From positions 62,001-126,000 of the forward strand of contig NZ_JAMFKN010000009.1 in NCBI RefSeq assembly GCF_023487995.1: a stretch of DNA of 64,000 nucleotides, in the 5' to 3' direction. Shown here piece after piece: positions 9,113 through 25,890 of this stretch. The stretch's first letter is position 1, and every line of letters starts with the position of its first letter. The notes beneath the pieces were generated by a model that made no database searches, had not been told where the DNA came from, and saw only the letters and a program-made list of their open reading frames with translations. The stretch comes from Thermohalobaculum sediminis. Lineage in GTDB: Bacteria; Pseudomonadota; Alphaproteobacteria; Rhodobacterales; Rhodobacteraceae. Made by a program: the position numbers and the translations under genes.

Positions 9113-9892
9113 TCAGGCGAGGGAGTCGCGCCCCTCCCATGTCCCGTCATGGCTGATCACGGCAAACCGCGCGAAAAGCTCCTCCGTGAACCAGTCGCCC
9201 GCGCGCGCATCGGCGATGGCGGTGCGGTGGCCGTCGCCACGATAGGCGAAGGCGCGCATGGCTTCGGCGCTTTGCCAGATCGAGAAGGTGACCTGATGCA
9301 GCCAGGGCACCTCGCCCATGCCCATGCGGAACAGCATCGCGGGCGCGGCACCGATCTGAGCGTTGATCGCGGGCACCTTGCGCCAGAAGGCGCGGGCATG
9401 GCGCGGCTTGACCGAGGCGCGCGTCAGCACCGCCAGCGGCGCGGGCGGAGATTCGGACCGCGCGGCCTCGAAGGGCGCAAAGCCCGACCAGCGGCCGGTG
9501 GAATGGATGGGCGCGAGATAGACGGTGAACTGCTCGGCCGCACGGGCGCGAAAGCGGCGGAACACGCCCCGGTCCATCGCCGCGCGAGCGGTGGCGGCGT
9601 CGGGCCATGTGGCGAGGATCGCCCAGACCCCGAAATTCGGCCAGGGGTCGAAGTTCAGCCCCGATCCCGTGCCCATCAGCTTGGCGAAGCCGATGCCGGG
9701 CGTGCGCGACAGCGGCCGCCGCGCGAGGCCCATCTGCCCGAATGCCCAGAGCCGCGAGGCAAGCCCGTCGAAGCGAAAGACGCTGAGGCTGACGACCTGT
9801 CGCCCGGCCTCCTGCCCGGTGCGCCGCGCGGGGGCGTGACCGGAAAGCGCGCTGTGCGGCGCATCCCCGATCGTTCCCGTCCGCTGGTCCAT
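9113..9892 (-). CDS. crtA: Spheroidene monooxygenase, CrtA
   Basis: Oxygen-dependent carotenoid ketolase that turns spheroidene into spheroidenone. The 259-residue frame contains the family core from VVSLSVFRFDGLASRLWAFG onward, with the conserved GSGLNFDPWPNFGVWAILATW-like region (residues 74-94) and FSIWQSAEAMRAFAYR near the end. The ATG at 9892 has a GGGGGGCGG ribosome site but gives about 32 residues before the family core; a GTG just ahead of the VSLSVFRF segment is an alternative start. A hemA terminator lies in its leader, so crtA may have its own promoter or be limited read-through. Confidence 0.9.
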   Translation of the reverse strand: MDQRTGTIGDAPHSALSGHAPARRTGQEAGRQVVSLSVFRFDGLASRLWAFGQMGLARRPLSRTPGIGFAKLMGTGSGLNFDPWPNFGVWAILATWPDAATARAAMDRGVFRRFRARAAEQFTVYLAPIHSTGRWSGFAPFEAARSESPPAPLAVLTRASVKPRHARAFWRKVPAINAQIGAAPAMLFRMGMGEVPWLHQVTFSIWQSAEAMRAFAYRGDGHRTAIADARAGDWFTEELFARFAVISHDGTWEGRDSLA

Positions 9893-9904
9893 CGCCGCCC
9901 CCCG

Positions 9905-9933
9905 GAAAAGAAACGAGCCGGCAAGCAGGCTCG
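9905..9933 (-). terminator. Rho-independent terminator after hemA, in the crtA leader
   Basis: On the minus strand: perfect 6-bp arms CGAGCC and GGCTCG with an 8-nt loop, followed by a T-rich run (TTTCTTTTCC). It lies 31 nt beyond the hemA stop and ends 12 nt before the crtA start, so it could both end the long bchF-hemA transcript and limit crtA. Confidence 0.7.
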
Positions 9934-9963
9934 GAGGAGAGAGAATTCAGGGCCGACGCGCGT

Positions 9964-11187
9964 TTATTGCGCCGCGCGCGGCATCCGCGCGAGGCGGCAC
10001 TGCGCCCACAGCGCTTCCAGCGCGGTGGCGAGATGGTCGAGATCGGCCTCGCTGTGCAGCGGGCCGGGCGTGAAGCGCAGCCGCTCGGTGCCGCGGGGCA
10101 CGGTGGGGTAGTTGATCGGCTGCACGTAGACGCCCCATTCGTCCAGCAGCAGGTCGGACAGCCACTTGCACTTGACGGGGTCCTTCACCATCACCGGGAC
10201 GATGTGGCTGGGATTCGGCAGGTGCGGGATGCCGATCTGGTCGAGCCGGGCGCGAAGCTGGGCCACCCGCAGCTTCTGGAGGTCGCGCTCCTCGGAGCTT
10301 TCCTTGAGGTGCCGGATCGCGGCCCGCGCGCCGGCGGCCACCGCGGGGGGAAGGGCGGTCGAGAAGATGAAGCCCGAGGCGTAGGAGCGCACGAAATCGC
10401 AAAGCGCCGCGGAGGCCGCGATATAGCCGCCCATCACGCCGAAGGCCTTGCCCAGCGTGCCCTCGATGACCGTGATGCGGTCCGTCAGCCCCTCGCGCTC
10501 GGCCACGCCGCCGCCGCGGGGTCCATACATGCCGACCGCGTGCACCTCGTCGATGTAGCTGAGCGCGCCGTATTCCTCGCAGACATCGAGGATCTCGGCG
10601 ATCGGGGCGATATCGCCGTCCATCGAGTAGACCGACTCGAAGGCCACGATCTTCGGCCGCGCGGGGTCGAGCGCCGCGAGCTTCTGCTCGAGGTCCATCA
10701 CGTCATTGTGCTTCCAGATGACCTTCTCGGCGCGGCTGTGCCGGATGCCCTCGATCATCGAGGCGTGGTTCAGCGCGTCCGAGAGTATCACCGCATTCGG
10801 AAGCATCGAGCCCAGCGTCCCCAGCGCCGCCCAGTTCGAGACATAGCCCGAGGTGAACAGGAGCGCCGATTCCTTGCCGTGCAGGTCCGCCAGCTCCTGT
10901 TCCAGCAGGACGTGGTAGTGGTTGGTGCCCGAAATGTTGCGCGTGCCGCCCGCGCCCGCGCCGCAGCGGTCGAGCGCCTCGTGCATCGCCGCGAGCACCT
11001 TCGGGTGCTGGCCCATGCCCAGATAGTCGTTCGAGCACCAGACGGTCACGTCGCTTTGCGCGTTGCCGGTCCGGCGTGTCGCGCGGGGGAAGGCGCCACG
11101 GTGCCGCTCGAGATTGCAGAAGACGCGGTAGCGCCCCTCGTCGTGCAACTTCGCGATGCGGTCGCGGAAGAAGCCTTCGTAGTCCAT
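9964..11187 (-). CDS. hemA: 5-aminolevulinate synthase, HemA
   Basis: PLP enzyme that condenses glycine and succinyl-CoA to 5-aminolevulinate, the first step of tetrapyrrole synthesis in alphaproteobacteria. The 407-residue product has the glycine-rich SGTNHYH segment, the [12 protein letters not shown] region, and the PLP lysine K247 in GTLGKAFG. It starts 3 nt after the puhE stop with a GGGGG ribosome site inside puhE, so it is coupled to the photosynthesis operon. Its place here ties precursor supply directly to bacteriochlorophyll demand; a second, housekeeping copy may exist elsewhere. Confidence 0.96.
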   Translation of the reverse strand: MDYEGFFRDRIAKLHDEGRYRVFCNLERHRGAFPRATRRTGNAQSDVTVWCSNDYLGMGQHPKVLAAMHEALDRCGAGAGGTRNISGTNHYHVLLEQELADLHGKESALLFTSGYVSNWAALGTLGSMLPNAVILSDALNHASMIEGIRHSRAEKVIWKHNDVMDLEQKLAALDPARPKIVAFESVYSMDGDIAPIAEILDVCEEYGALSYIDEVHAVGMYGPRGGGVAEREGLTDRITVIEGTLGKAFGVMGGYIAASAALCDFVRSYASGFIFSTALPPAVAAGARAAIRHLKESSEERDLQKLRVAQLRARLDQIGIPHLPNPSHIVPVMVKDPVKCKWLSDLLLDEWGVYVQPINYPTVPRGTERLRFTPGPLHSEADLDHLATALEALWAQCRLARMPRAAQ

Positions 11188-11190
11188 GGG

Positions 11191-12096
11191 TCATCCCCCT
11201 TGTATCGGTGCCGGCATCCCGCCCGCGAGGGTGCGCGCACCCCCCGAACGGTGTCCGGTTTTGGACGTCACGTAAGCGGTCTGCGCGTCGATGTCGACCA
11301 TCCCCGTCGCCGCAGGGGACGCTTTGCCGCGTCCGCCGCCCTCGAGGAACCATTTCCACAGCGCCGTTTCCTGCACTGGGAGCACGAGGAGCCAGTGCTC
11401 GACGATGCCCAGCGCCAGCATCGTGCCGAACAGCGCGTAGGCCGCGGCGTGGAACGGGTCGAGCCCCGGCTCGCTGGCCCGCCAGCCGACCAGCGCCAGC
11501 AGCACGGTCGCTGCCGTGATTACCACGGGCAGCAGGGGATTGAGCGGTGCCGTGCGGAAGAAGCTGCCCAGATGCGCAAGATCGGCGGGCAGCAGCTCGC
11601 GCGGCGGGTAGGGCACGCCGAGAAACAGGTTGAGCTTGGCCGACAGCCGCATCCCCATCAGCAGCACGAAGGTCCATGCGCCGACCTGGTTGGGATGCCC
11701 CCAACTCAACAAGACCATCAGCGTGCCGAGCCCGAGAATCGCAAGCTCGTGCCACAGGATCGCCGCGACCGCGTAGGCAAAGCGCCCCCACGGCCCGGCA
11801 TCGGGCGGGCAGGGCTGCTTGCGCGGGCCGGTGACGGCGCCGAACAGGAAGGCGATCTCGATCCAGGCCCAGGCCATGACGCCGCAGGCGAACGAGACGA
11901 AGGCCGCCCAGATGGCGGTGTCGTCCCGGATGCCCTTGGCACAGGCGAGCGCGAGGGCGAGCAGCACCGTCGCGCCCGTCACCGTCATCGACCGCGCCGC
12001 CTCGCCCCGCCGCGCCAGCCAGAAGATCGCGCCGGTGGAGAACCACCAGACGAACAGCGCGAACAGCACGGGCAGCCAGAGTTGCGTCACGGGCAC
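11191..12096 (-). CDS. puhE: PuhE, photosynthetic complex assembly protein 2
   Basis: Integral membrane protein of the DUF3623/PuhE family, which helps photosystem assembly and moderates pigment synthesis. About seven hydrophobic segments are visible, with the conserved FVWWFSTGAIFW near the N-terminus and the RMSAKLN-like segment (MRLSAKLNLFLG). A GTG at 12096 has a well-placed AGAAAGG ribosome site and comes 10 nt after the acsF stop, giving 301 residues. The ATG at 12132 would overlap acsF by 26 nt and add 12 residues. The last ~40 residues are less hydrophobic and vary in the family. Confidence 0.9.
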   Translation of the reverse strand: MPVTQLWLPVLFALFVWWFSTGAIFWLARRGEAARSMTVTGATVLLALALACAKGIRDDTAIWAAFVSFACGVMAWAWIEIAFLFGAVTGPRKQPCPPDAGPWGRFAYAVAAILWHELAILGLGTLMVLLSWGHPNQVGAWTFVLLMGMRLSAKLNLFLGVPYPPRELLPADLAHLGSFFRTAPLNPLLPVVITAATVLLALVGWRASEPGLDPFHAAAYALFGTMLALGIVEHWLLVLPVQETALWKWFLEGGGRGKASPAATGMVDIDAQTAYVTSKTGHRSGGARTLAGGMPAPIQGG

Positions 12097-12106
12097 GGGG
12101 CCTTTC

Positions 12107-13174
12107 TCACCAGACAGGTTGCAGTCTGACATCCGCCGGCAGGGTGTTGTCCTTGACCGGTGTCAAGTACATCCGGGCGAAGATGAGCCCCGCACGCGCG
12201 CCGAGGCCGACCTTGCGGATGCGGCCCCACAGGCCCTGCCTCGACGCCTCGGCCATCGCCTCGGAGATGCGGGCGAGCCTGCGGCAGCCGTCCCAGAAGA
12301 TGGGGTTGTCGAGGTCGAGCTCGATGGGGAAGCACTGGCGCGAGATCTCGGAGGTCAGGCCGATCACCTTGCGGTCATAGTCCTCGATATCCACGCCCAG
12401 CGCCTCGTGGAAGGCGGGGCGCGCATGGTCGCGGACATACATCGTCGAGAACACCGCCAGCAGGAAGAACCGGATCCAGAGCCGGTTGACGCCCGAGGTG
12501 AGCGACGGGTCGGCGCGCATCAGCAGCGCGAAGGCCTCGCCGTGGCGGAACTCGTCGTTGCACCATTCGCGGAACCACTTGAAGATCGGGTGGAACCGCT
12601 GGTCGGGGTGCTTCTCGAGGTGCCGGAAGATCGTGATGTAACGGGCATAGCCGATCTTCTCGCTCAGATAGGTCGCGTAGAAGATGAACTTCGGCCGGAA
12701 ATAGGTGTATTTCTTGGTCTTGGTTAGGAAGCCCAGGTTCACGCCGATGCCGAATTCCTTCAGCGCGTCGTTGATGAAGCCGGCATGGCGCGCCTCGTCG
12801 CGGCTCATCATGGCGAAAAGCTCGCAGATATCAGGGTTCTTGCCGCGCTTTTTCATCTCCTTGTAGAGGACGCAGCCCGAGAACTCGGCGGTGAGCGAAC
12901 TCACGAGGAAGTCGATGAACTCGCGCCTGAGCTCGGGCTCGAGCGCGTCGAGGTCGATCTCGTCCCAGTCGGCGGTCTTGCGGAAATGCCGCTTGTTGGG
13001 GTCCGAACGCATCTCGTCCAGCAGCTTGTCCCAGTCGGCGCGCACCGCGCTCACGTCGGTCTTGTCCAGCGCCTCGAAGTCCGTCGTGTAGAAGCGCGGA
13101 TTCAGCAGCGTGGTCTCCTGCGCCATCCGGGTCGTCTCGCTGACGGCGGCGTCGATGTCCGTATGCGCGTTCAT
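12107..13174 (-). CDS. acsF: Oxygen-dependent Mg-protoporphyrin IX monomethyl ester cyclase, AcsF
   Basis: Di-iron oxidative cyclase that forms ring E with oxygen, the aerobic counterpart of BchE. The 355-residue product has the ferritin-like iron ligands: E97 (TAEFSG), the D-E-A-R-H motif at 126-130, and a second D-E-F-R-H motif at 207-211. The ATG overlaps the stop of the preceding small gene by 4 nt. Its place inside the puh operon is the usual one in Rhodobacteraceae. In related species the enzyme needs an accessory subunit (BciE/Ycf54 type); no clear candidate is named here. Confidence 0.96.
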   Translation of the reverse strand: MNAHTDIDAAVSETTRMAQETTLLNPRFYTTDFEALDKTDVSAVRADWDKLLDEMRSDPNKRHFRKTADWDEIDLDALEPELRREFIDFLVSSLTAEFSGCVLYKEMKKRGKNPDICELFAMMSRDEARHAGFINDALKEFGIGVNLGFLTKTKKYTYFRPKFIFYATYLSEKIGYARYITIFRHLEKHPDQRFHPIFKWFREWCNDEFRHGEAFALLMRADPSLTSGVNRLWIRFFLLAVFSTMYVRDHARPAFHEALGVDIEDYDRKVIGLTSEISRQCFPIELDLDNPIFWDGCRRLARISEAMAEASRQGLWGRIRKVGLGARAGLIFARMYLTPVKDNTLPADVRLQPVW

Positions 13175-13476
13175 GACAGCGCCTCCTCGGAGAAGCTGAA
13201 TTCCAGCAGTTCAATGTAGTCGAAATCACCCGTGAGCCGGGTCCAGAGCCGCTCGGCGGCGGTCGCGCGGGTCACGGTGGCGCGCCGCGTCATGCGCACG
13301 GTCTCGCCATAAGGCACCTCGATCGGGCGGCCATGGACCAGCACCTCGTCTCCGGGGCGGATCAGGACGCCGTCCTGCAATTCGACATGGGCCGAGAGTT
13401 CGTCGAACGTGTTGCGCACCTCGACGGTGCAGTCCACGTCGATCCTCTCGCGCCCGAACGGTGCGAACGGGTTCAT
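13171..13476 (-). CDS. Conserved small protein of the puh-acsF operon, function unknown
   Basis: A 101-residue soluble protein between puhC and acsF, overlapping each by 4 nt (ATGA), hence certainly translated with them. It has no membrane helix or signal peptide; the middle ([19 protein letters not shown]) reads like a small beta-rich fold, and the end is acidic ([17 protein letters not shown]). A gene of about this size stands at this place in other Rhodobacteraceae clusters. Tight coupling to acsF makes a cyclase-accessory role worth testing, but that is inference. Confidence 0.85.
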   Translation of the reverse strand: MNPFAPFGRERIDVDCTVEVRNTFDELSAHVELQDGVLIRPGDEVLVHGRPIEVPYGETVRMTRRATVTRATAAERLWTRLTGDFDYIELLEFSFSEEALS

Positions 13477-13943
13477 TGCAGCTCTCCCTTTGCGGATAGA
13501 AGGGTTGCGAAGGCGCGGGCGTTGTCGATGCCGAAGGCGTTGATGTCGATCACCCGGCCGGTGGCCAGGTCCTCGATCGACAGACGTCCGTCGGCATGGG
13601 CGGTGAGGCGGAAGGCGCCGCCGGGGGCGACGCCCTCGGTGCGGCGCTCGCGCGCCATGGCGCGCAGGACGCCGCGGATGAAGCCGCCTTCGCCGGGCAC
13701 CAGCACGGCGGCAAGACGGTCCTCGCGCACGTCCCAGACCGTGACCCCGCCCTCGGGGTTGTCGCGGAAGGCGAGGTCGCGGGTCTGCATCACCGCCGCC
13801 GGGGTCACCGGGCCCGGCGGTACGGGCGTCGTGGTCAGGCGGATGAAGGCCACGCCCGCAAACACGAACAGAATGAGGGCGCCCGCCGCGATCAGCACGG
13901 CGCGCGGCACCTCGTCGTCATGGCGGCGGGTGGTGGTGGTCAT
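13473..13943 (-). CDS. puhC: PuhC, photosynthetic complex assembly protein
   Basis: A 156-residue protein with one N-terminal membrane helix (about residues 14-35) and a periplasmic domain (DLAFRDNPEGGVTVWDVRED...), the known topology of PuhC, which helps organise the LH1-reaction-centre core. It stands between puhB and a small conserved gene and overlaps the latter by 4 nt. The segment RGVLRAMARERR and the end VIDINAFGIDNARAFA are typical of the family. Confidence 0.92.
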   Translation of the reverse strand: MTTTTRRHDDEVPRAVLIAAGALILFVFAGVAFIRLTTTPVPPGPVTPAAVMQTRDLAFRDNPEGGVTVWDVREDRLAAVLVPGEGGFIRGVLRAMARERRTEGVAPGGAFRLTAHADGRLSIEDLATGRVIDINAFGIDNARAFATLLSAKGELQ

Positions 13944-13955
13944 CGCGCTCTCTCC

Positions 13956-14645
13956 TCAGCCGGCCGCGGCCAGGTGGCCGGCGGGCATGGGGGTGCCCGC
14001 GGCCCGCGGCTCGCGGGCGGGGCGAGGTTCGGCGGCGGGCTCCTCGCCGCGGGCGCTTGCCTCGGCGTGGGCGCGCAGGGCATCGGCGAGGATCGCCGCG
14101 ACCTTCTCGCCCTCGGGCACGGCGCGCAGCATCGGCTCGGGGTCGCGGAAGCGCCAGGGCCGGACGTTCGGCCACAGATGCAGGTATGCGAGCCGGTCCT
14201 TGCCCGCGAGCCTGAGCGGCAGGTCGCAGGTGCCGTCGGGGAACTGCCGCGCCGCGGCGGAGGCTATCTGCCGGAAGGGCAGATTGATCGACATGTCGAG
14301 CGCGAGCCCGAAGCGGATCACGACGCGCCGGTTGGTGATGGTATAGACGGTCGTCCGCCCGTAACCCCAGGCCAGCGCCGCGAGGATGCCGACGCCCACC
14401 GCTCCCACGCCCGCCGTCATGGCGATCGAGAGCGCGGCATCACCGGGCGTCATCGTCCCGGTCAGCGCCTGGCCGAGGCGGAAGGCCACGATCGCCCCGA
14501 ACCAGACCGCCACGGCCCGCGTGTGGAACGCGCGCCGCGCGAGGGGCCGCCACGCGGGCGCGCCCTGCCAGAGCACCCGCTCGCCCCGCGGCAGCAGGCC
14601 AGGCAGCCCGCGGACGGGCTCGAAGGCGAAATCGTCGTGGCTCAC
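13956..14645 (-). CDS. puhB: PuhB, reaction-centre assembly protein
   Basis: A 229-residue membrane protein of the PH-like (bPH_2) type with about three hydrophobic segments at residues 44-95 and the conserved VYTITNRRVVIRFG motif near residue 100. PuhB is known to help assembly of the reaction centre. Its ATG overlaps the puhA stop by 4 nt. The last 40 residues are rich in Ala, Pro, Glu and Arg and look disordered. Confidence 0.92.
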   Translation of the reverse strand: MSHDDFAFEPVRGLPGLLPRGERVLWQGAPAWRPLARRAFHTRAVAVWFGAIVAFRLGQALTGTMTPGDAALSIAMTAGVGAVGVGILAALAWGYGRTTVYTITNRRVVIRFGLALDMSINLPFRQIASAAARQFPDGTCDLPLRLAGKDRLAYLHLWPNVRPWRFRDPEPMLRAVPEGEKVAAILADALRAHAEASARGEEPAAEPRPAREPRAAGTPMPAGHLAAAG

Positions 14646-15406
14646 AGCAGCGGCTCCGTGCGCGCGGGCGTCGCGTAGAGGGTGCCGCCCGCGTAGTAGG
14701 CGCCGATCCTGTCCTCCTCGAGCAGTGTGACCGAGGTGGCCTTTTTCGTGCCCGGCGCGCGGGTCATCTGGTCGGCGGTCACCGACTTCACACGCACCAC
14801 CGCGCGGTCGGGGTCGATCACCGCCATGGTCATCGGCAGCATGACCTTGCGCTCGCCCGTCTGCACCTCGAGGTAGCGGACCATGTATTCCGCCCGGTCG
14901 ATCCAGACGTCCGACACCGTGCCGGGCGAGGCGCTGTCGAGGCAGACGACCTTCATCCCCCGCGGGTCGGGGTCGCGCCCGTCCAGCCAGAACTCCTTGG
15001 CCGAGCGCAGCGGCACGATGCGGTTGTCGCCATGCGCGGTCACGTCCGGCCGGTCGGGACGCTGCGCCCAGGCGGCGGGGCCGATGCCGTCGACCAGCGG
15101 GTCGCCGGTGGGGGTGAGCGGTGCGCCGGTATAGGCGTTGGTCGGTTCGGCCTTCAGCGCGTATTCGTTCATCGGCTCGGGCACCGTCACGGTCGAGCCG
15201 TCCGAGCGGATGAAGGTCTTGGGCTCGGGCAGCGACAGGATGAGCCCGCCGCGCAGCGTCTTGCCGGTGGTCTCGGAGATGGCGGGGAAGCCCTCGCGCA
15301 TGCTCTCGCGCACCAGGTAGACGATCAGGCCCGCGAAGAAGAGCCAGAAGGCATAGAGCGCGATCTGCGCCGCATCGATGGTCCCGACGATGTATTCTGC
15401 GGCCAT
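14642..15406 (-). CDS. puhA: Photosynthetic reaction centre H subunit, PuhA
   Basis: Single-helix subunit that caps the cytoplasmic face of the reaction centre and helps proton delivery to quinone B. The product (254 residues) starts MAAEYIVGTIDAAQIALYAF, has one membrane helix at about residues 12-30 and a large cytoplasmic beta-rich domain with the conserved VVCLDSASPGTVSDVWIDRA stretch. The ATG at 15406 is chosen because a GGAGG ribosome site lies 5 nt upstream; an in-frame start 12 nt earlier would overlap that site. Confidence 0.97.
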   Translation of the reverse strand: MAAEYIVGTIDAAQIALYAFWLFFAGLIVYLVRESMREGFPAISETTGKTLRGGLILSLPEPKTFIRSDGSTVTVPEPMNEYALKAEPTNAYTGAPLTPTGDPLVDGIGPAAWAQRPDRPDVTAHGDNRIVPLRSAKEFWLDGRDPDPRGMKVVCLDSASPGTVSDVWIDRAEYMVRYLEVQTGERKVMLPMTMAVIDPDRAVVRVKSVTADQMTRAPGTKKATSVTLLEEDRIGAYYAGGTLYATPARTEPLL

Positions 15407-15424
15407 GGGATCCTCCACTGGTTG

Positions 15425-16858
15425 TCAGGCCGGGAATTCGGCGAGGCCGAATTCACTGGACTTGCGCGCCCGGCCCGTGCCCGCCCTGCGGACGAGGGGG
15501 CCGATCGCGATAAGGGTTGCGAAGAGAAGGGCGATCTCGACGTGGTAGACGAAGCCGTATCCCGCCGAGGCGTCGCCAAGCGCGGGGCCGAGCGCGCCCG
15601 ACTGCGCGAGTCCGCCCACGACATCGCGCAGCGCCCCGCCCGATGCGACGGCGAGCCCCATCGCGGTCGCCTGCACCGAGCCCCAGGCGCCGAGCGCGAG
15701 GCCCGAGCCGCCCGCGCGCGCGAGGTCCATAGCCGCGGTGAGCGTGCCCACCGCGAACAGCCCGCCGCCGAAACCGATCAATGCGGTCCCCACGCGGAAC
15801 AGCACCCCCGAACCCAGCGGCGCCGCGAGGATGACGGCGGCGAAGGCAAAGACCCCTACCACCGCCCCCCAGGCCGCGAGGCGGCAGGGGTCGGCGCCGC
15901 GGATCAGCCGCCGCCCCGCCAGCGCGAAGCCGGCCAGCGAGCCCGAGGCGAGGATCGCGGTGAGAAGCGTGGTGTCCGAGACCGAAAGCCCCAGCACCTC
16001 GCCGCCATAGGGCTCGAGCAGCACGTCCTGCATCGAGAAGCCTGCGGTGCCGAGGCCGATGGCGACCAGCAGCCGCCCGGCCCGCCCGCCCGCCATCAGG
16101 TCGCCCCAGGCCTCGCGGAAGCTGGGGCGGGGGATGTCGTGGCGGGTGAGGTGGGGCTTGAGGACTTCCTGCTTCCACAGCGCGAACAGGTTGATGACCA
16201 GCGTCGCCACCGCCGCGCCCTGTACGATCTGGATCAGCCGGACCTTGCTGAAATCGGCGAGCAGCCAACCGAACAGGATGGCCGAGCCCGCCATGCCGAC
16301 GAGCAGCATGACATAGAGAAGCGCCACCACCCGGGGGCGCGTTTCCTCGGGCGCGATGTCGGTGGCGAGCGCGAGCCCCGCCGTCTGCGTCGTGTGGAGC
16401 CCCGCGCCCACCATGAAGAACGCCAGCGCCGCCGCGGCAGGCCCGACCCAATATGGCCCCGTGGTGTCGCCCGACATCAGGATCAGCGCCATCGGCATGA
16501 AGGCGAGGCCGCCCCATTGCAGAAGGGTGCCGTACCAGAGGTAGGGGATCCGCCGCCATCCCAAGGCCGACTTGTGCGTGTCCGAGCGGAAGCCCACCAA
16601 CGCCCGGAACGGCGCGAACAGCACCGGCAGCGCAACCATCAGCGCGACGATCCACGCGGGCACGCCCAGTTCGACGATCATCACCCGGTTGAGCGTGCCC
16701 GTGAGCAGCACGATCGCCATGCCGACCGAGACCTGGAACAGCGACAGCCGCAGCAACCGCGGCAGCGGCAGTTCCGGGCTCGCAGCGTCCGAGAACGGCA
16801 TGTAGCGCCGCGGGATGGCGAGCATCGGGTTCACGAGCTGGCGCAGCCGGGGTCTCAT
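15425..16858 (-). CDS. lhaA: LhaA, LH1 assembly factor (BCD/PucC-type major facilitator)
   Basis: A 477-residue membrane protein of the bacteriochlorophyll-delivery (BCD) family with about twelve hydrophobic helices. It has the family signature LTGTLNRVMIVELGVPAW near residue 55 and the motif RALVGFRSDTHKSALGWRR. LhaA is known to promote LH1 assembly, probably by handing over pigment. It overlaps the bchM stop by 4 nt and stands 18 nt before puhA, as in Rhodobacter. A second BCD-family gene lies between bchG and bchP. Confidence 0.95.
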   Translation of the reverse strand: MRPRLRQLVNPMLAIPRRYMPFSDAASPELPLPRLLRLSLFQVSVGMAIVLLTGTLNRVMIVELGVPAWIVALMVALPVLFAPFRALVGFRSDTHKSALGWRRIPYLWYGTLLQWGGLAFMPMALILMSGDTTGPYWVGPAAAALAFFMVGAGLHTTQTAGLALATDIAPEETRPRVVALLYVMLLVGMAGSAILFGWLLADFSKVRLIQIVQGAAVATLVINLFALWKQEVLKPHLTRHDIPRPSFREAWGDLMAGGRAGRLLVAIGLGTAGFSMQDVLLEPYGGEVLGLSVSDTTLLTAILASGSLAGFALAGRRLIRGADPCRLAAWGAVVGVFAFAAVILAAPLGSGVLFRVGTALIGFGGGLFAVGTLTAAMDLARAGGSGLALGAWGSVQATAMGLAVASGGALRDVVGGLAQSGALGPALGDASAGYGFVYHVEIALLFATLIAIGPLVRRAGTGRARKSSEFGLAEFPA

Positions 16859-17552
16859 GGCGCGAGCACCTCAAGCGCCTGCGAGGTGTAGAAGCCGCAG
16901 GCGATGCGGCGAGTGCGCCCGACCTTCAGGCCCTCGCCCGCCAGCGCCGCGGCGAGGCGGCGTCCGGGGGCGGGAACGATCGCGGGCGCGCGGTCGGCGC
17001 GCGGGAACAGCCGCCCCGTGAGGTGCATGGCGCTGAGCAGCGCCGTGCGGGGCGCGAAGGTGAAGATCACCGACCCCCGCGTGCGCGCCGCCAGCGCCGC
17101 CACCGCCCGCACCATGTCGGGCGTGGCGTAGTGGATCAGGCTGTCCATCGCCACCACATGGTCGAACCGGCCGAGCGCTGGGTCGAGCATATCGCCCGCG
17201 CGCCACTCGATCAGGCCCTTCGTCGCGGCGGGCGCGCGCTCGGCTGCCACTTCCACGAGGCCCCTTGCCACGTCGATCGCGACCACTTCGGCGCCGCGCC
17301 GTGCCGCCTCGACCGCCAGCGCCCCGGTCCCGCAGCCGGCATCGAGCAGGCGCAGGCCGCCAAGGTCGGCGGGCAGCCACGACAGGATCGTCGCGCGCAT
17401 GTCGTCGCGGCCGCGGCGCACCGTTTCGCGGATCCGGCTCACCGGCGCGTCCGAGGTCAGGCGCCGCCACGCCTCGAAGGCCGTGCGGTCGAAATAGTCC
17501 TGAAGCTCCGCGCGGCGCGAGGCGAAGGTGGGGGTGTCGGAGAGGTTGCTCA

Positions 17553-17553
<1 letters not shown>
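16855..17553 (-). CDS. bchM: Mg-protoporphyrin IX O-methyltransferase, BchM
   Basis: Transfers a methyl group from SAM to Mg-protoporphyrin IX, giving the cyclase substrate. The 232-residue product has the class I SAM motif LLDAGCGTG at residues 69-77 and the BchM C-terminal segment RIACGFYTSQALEV. The ATG at 17553 overlaps the bchL stop by 1 nt (TGATG); the open frame runs further upstream, but that part is bchL shadow. lhaA overlaps its end. Confidence 0.96.
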
Positions 17554-25494
<7,941 letters not shown>

Positions 25495-25552
25495 TTGCGC
25501 GCTCCCTGAACCGTCTTTCCTGGAGGGAAGGCTACGACTGCGTCGCGAGATA

Positions 25553-25570
25553 TGTCAATCTAAGTTTACG
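25553..25570. promoter_or_regulatory. PpsR-like operator upstream of bchF
   Basis: TGTCAATCTAAGTTTACG matches TGT-N12-ACA with one mismatch (ACG). It ends 76 nt and begins 59 nt upstream of the bchF start, a suitable place for repression. The site is read from sequence; binding is inferred. Confidence 0.55.
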
Positions 25571-25746
25571 TCAACTGAGCGCGTCCGCTCCGGGCGGTAG
25601 CGCAAAAAAATTAGCGGGAATGGTGGAAATCAACGCAAAAATTGCGTTTCAAACTGCATACGACCCTCCGGGCGGGTTGGAATTTGGTTGTCAGGGCGTT
25701 TTCCGGGTGGTCAGATGGCTTTTGTGCAGAGAGTGCCGTGATTGGT

Positions 25747-25764
25747 TGTCAATCAAGATTGACG
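25747..25764. promoter_or_regulatory. PpsR-like operator upstream of ppaA
   Basis: TGTCAATCAAGATTGACG is a near-perfect palindrome (half sites TGTCAATC and GATTGACG) and matches TGT-N12-ACA with one mismatch. It lies about 130 nt before ppaA and shares the TGTCAATC half and the ACG end with the bchF-side site 194 nt away. Confidence 0.65.
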
Positions 25765-25890
25765 CACAATTCCGGGAGCGTGTTCTGCACAATGGAATGC
25801 AAGTAGGTGCGCCCATCGCGAACGGTGCCGTGCAGACCTGCGGCAGACAAAGGGCGCGCCAACGGGAAATGACCCCGAGGGAGAAGCCGC

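Larger units (their letters stand above)
25495..25890. promoter_or_regulatory. Divergent control region between bchF and ppaA
   Basis: A 396-nt stretch without a convincing gene, clearly richer in A+T than the flanking genes. It should hold the promoters of the bchF-hemA operon (minus) and of ppaA (plus). Two PpsR-like operators are listed separately. A short open frame from the ATG at 25620 runs out of frame into ppaA and has no family resemblance, so it is not called. Confidence 0.7.

Noticed and set aside
25620-25890. A short plus-strand open frame between bchF and ppaA
   Set aside because: It runs through the operator region and on into ppaA in the wrong frame, with no family resemblance or good ribosome site.
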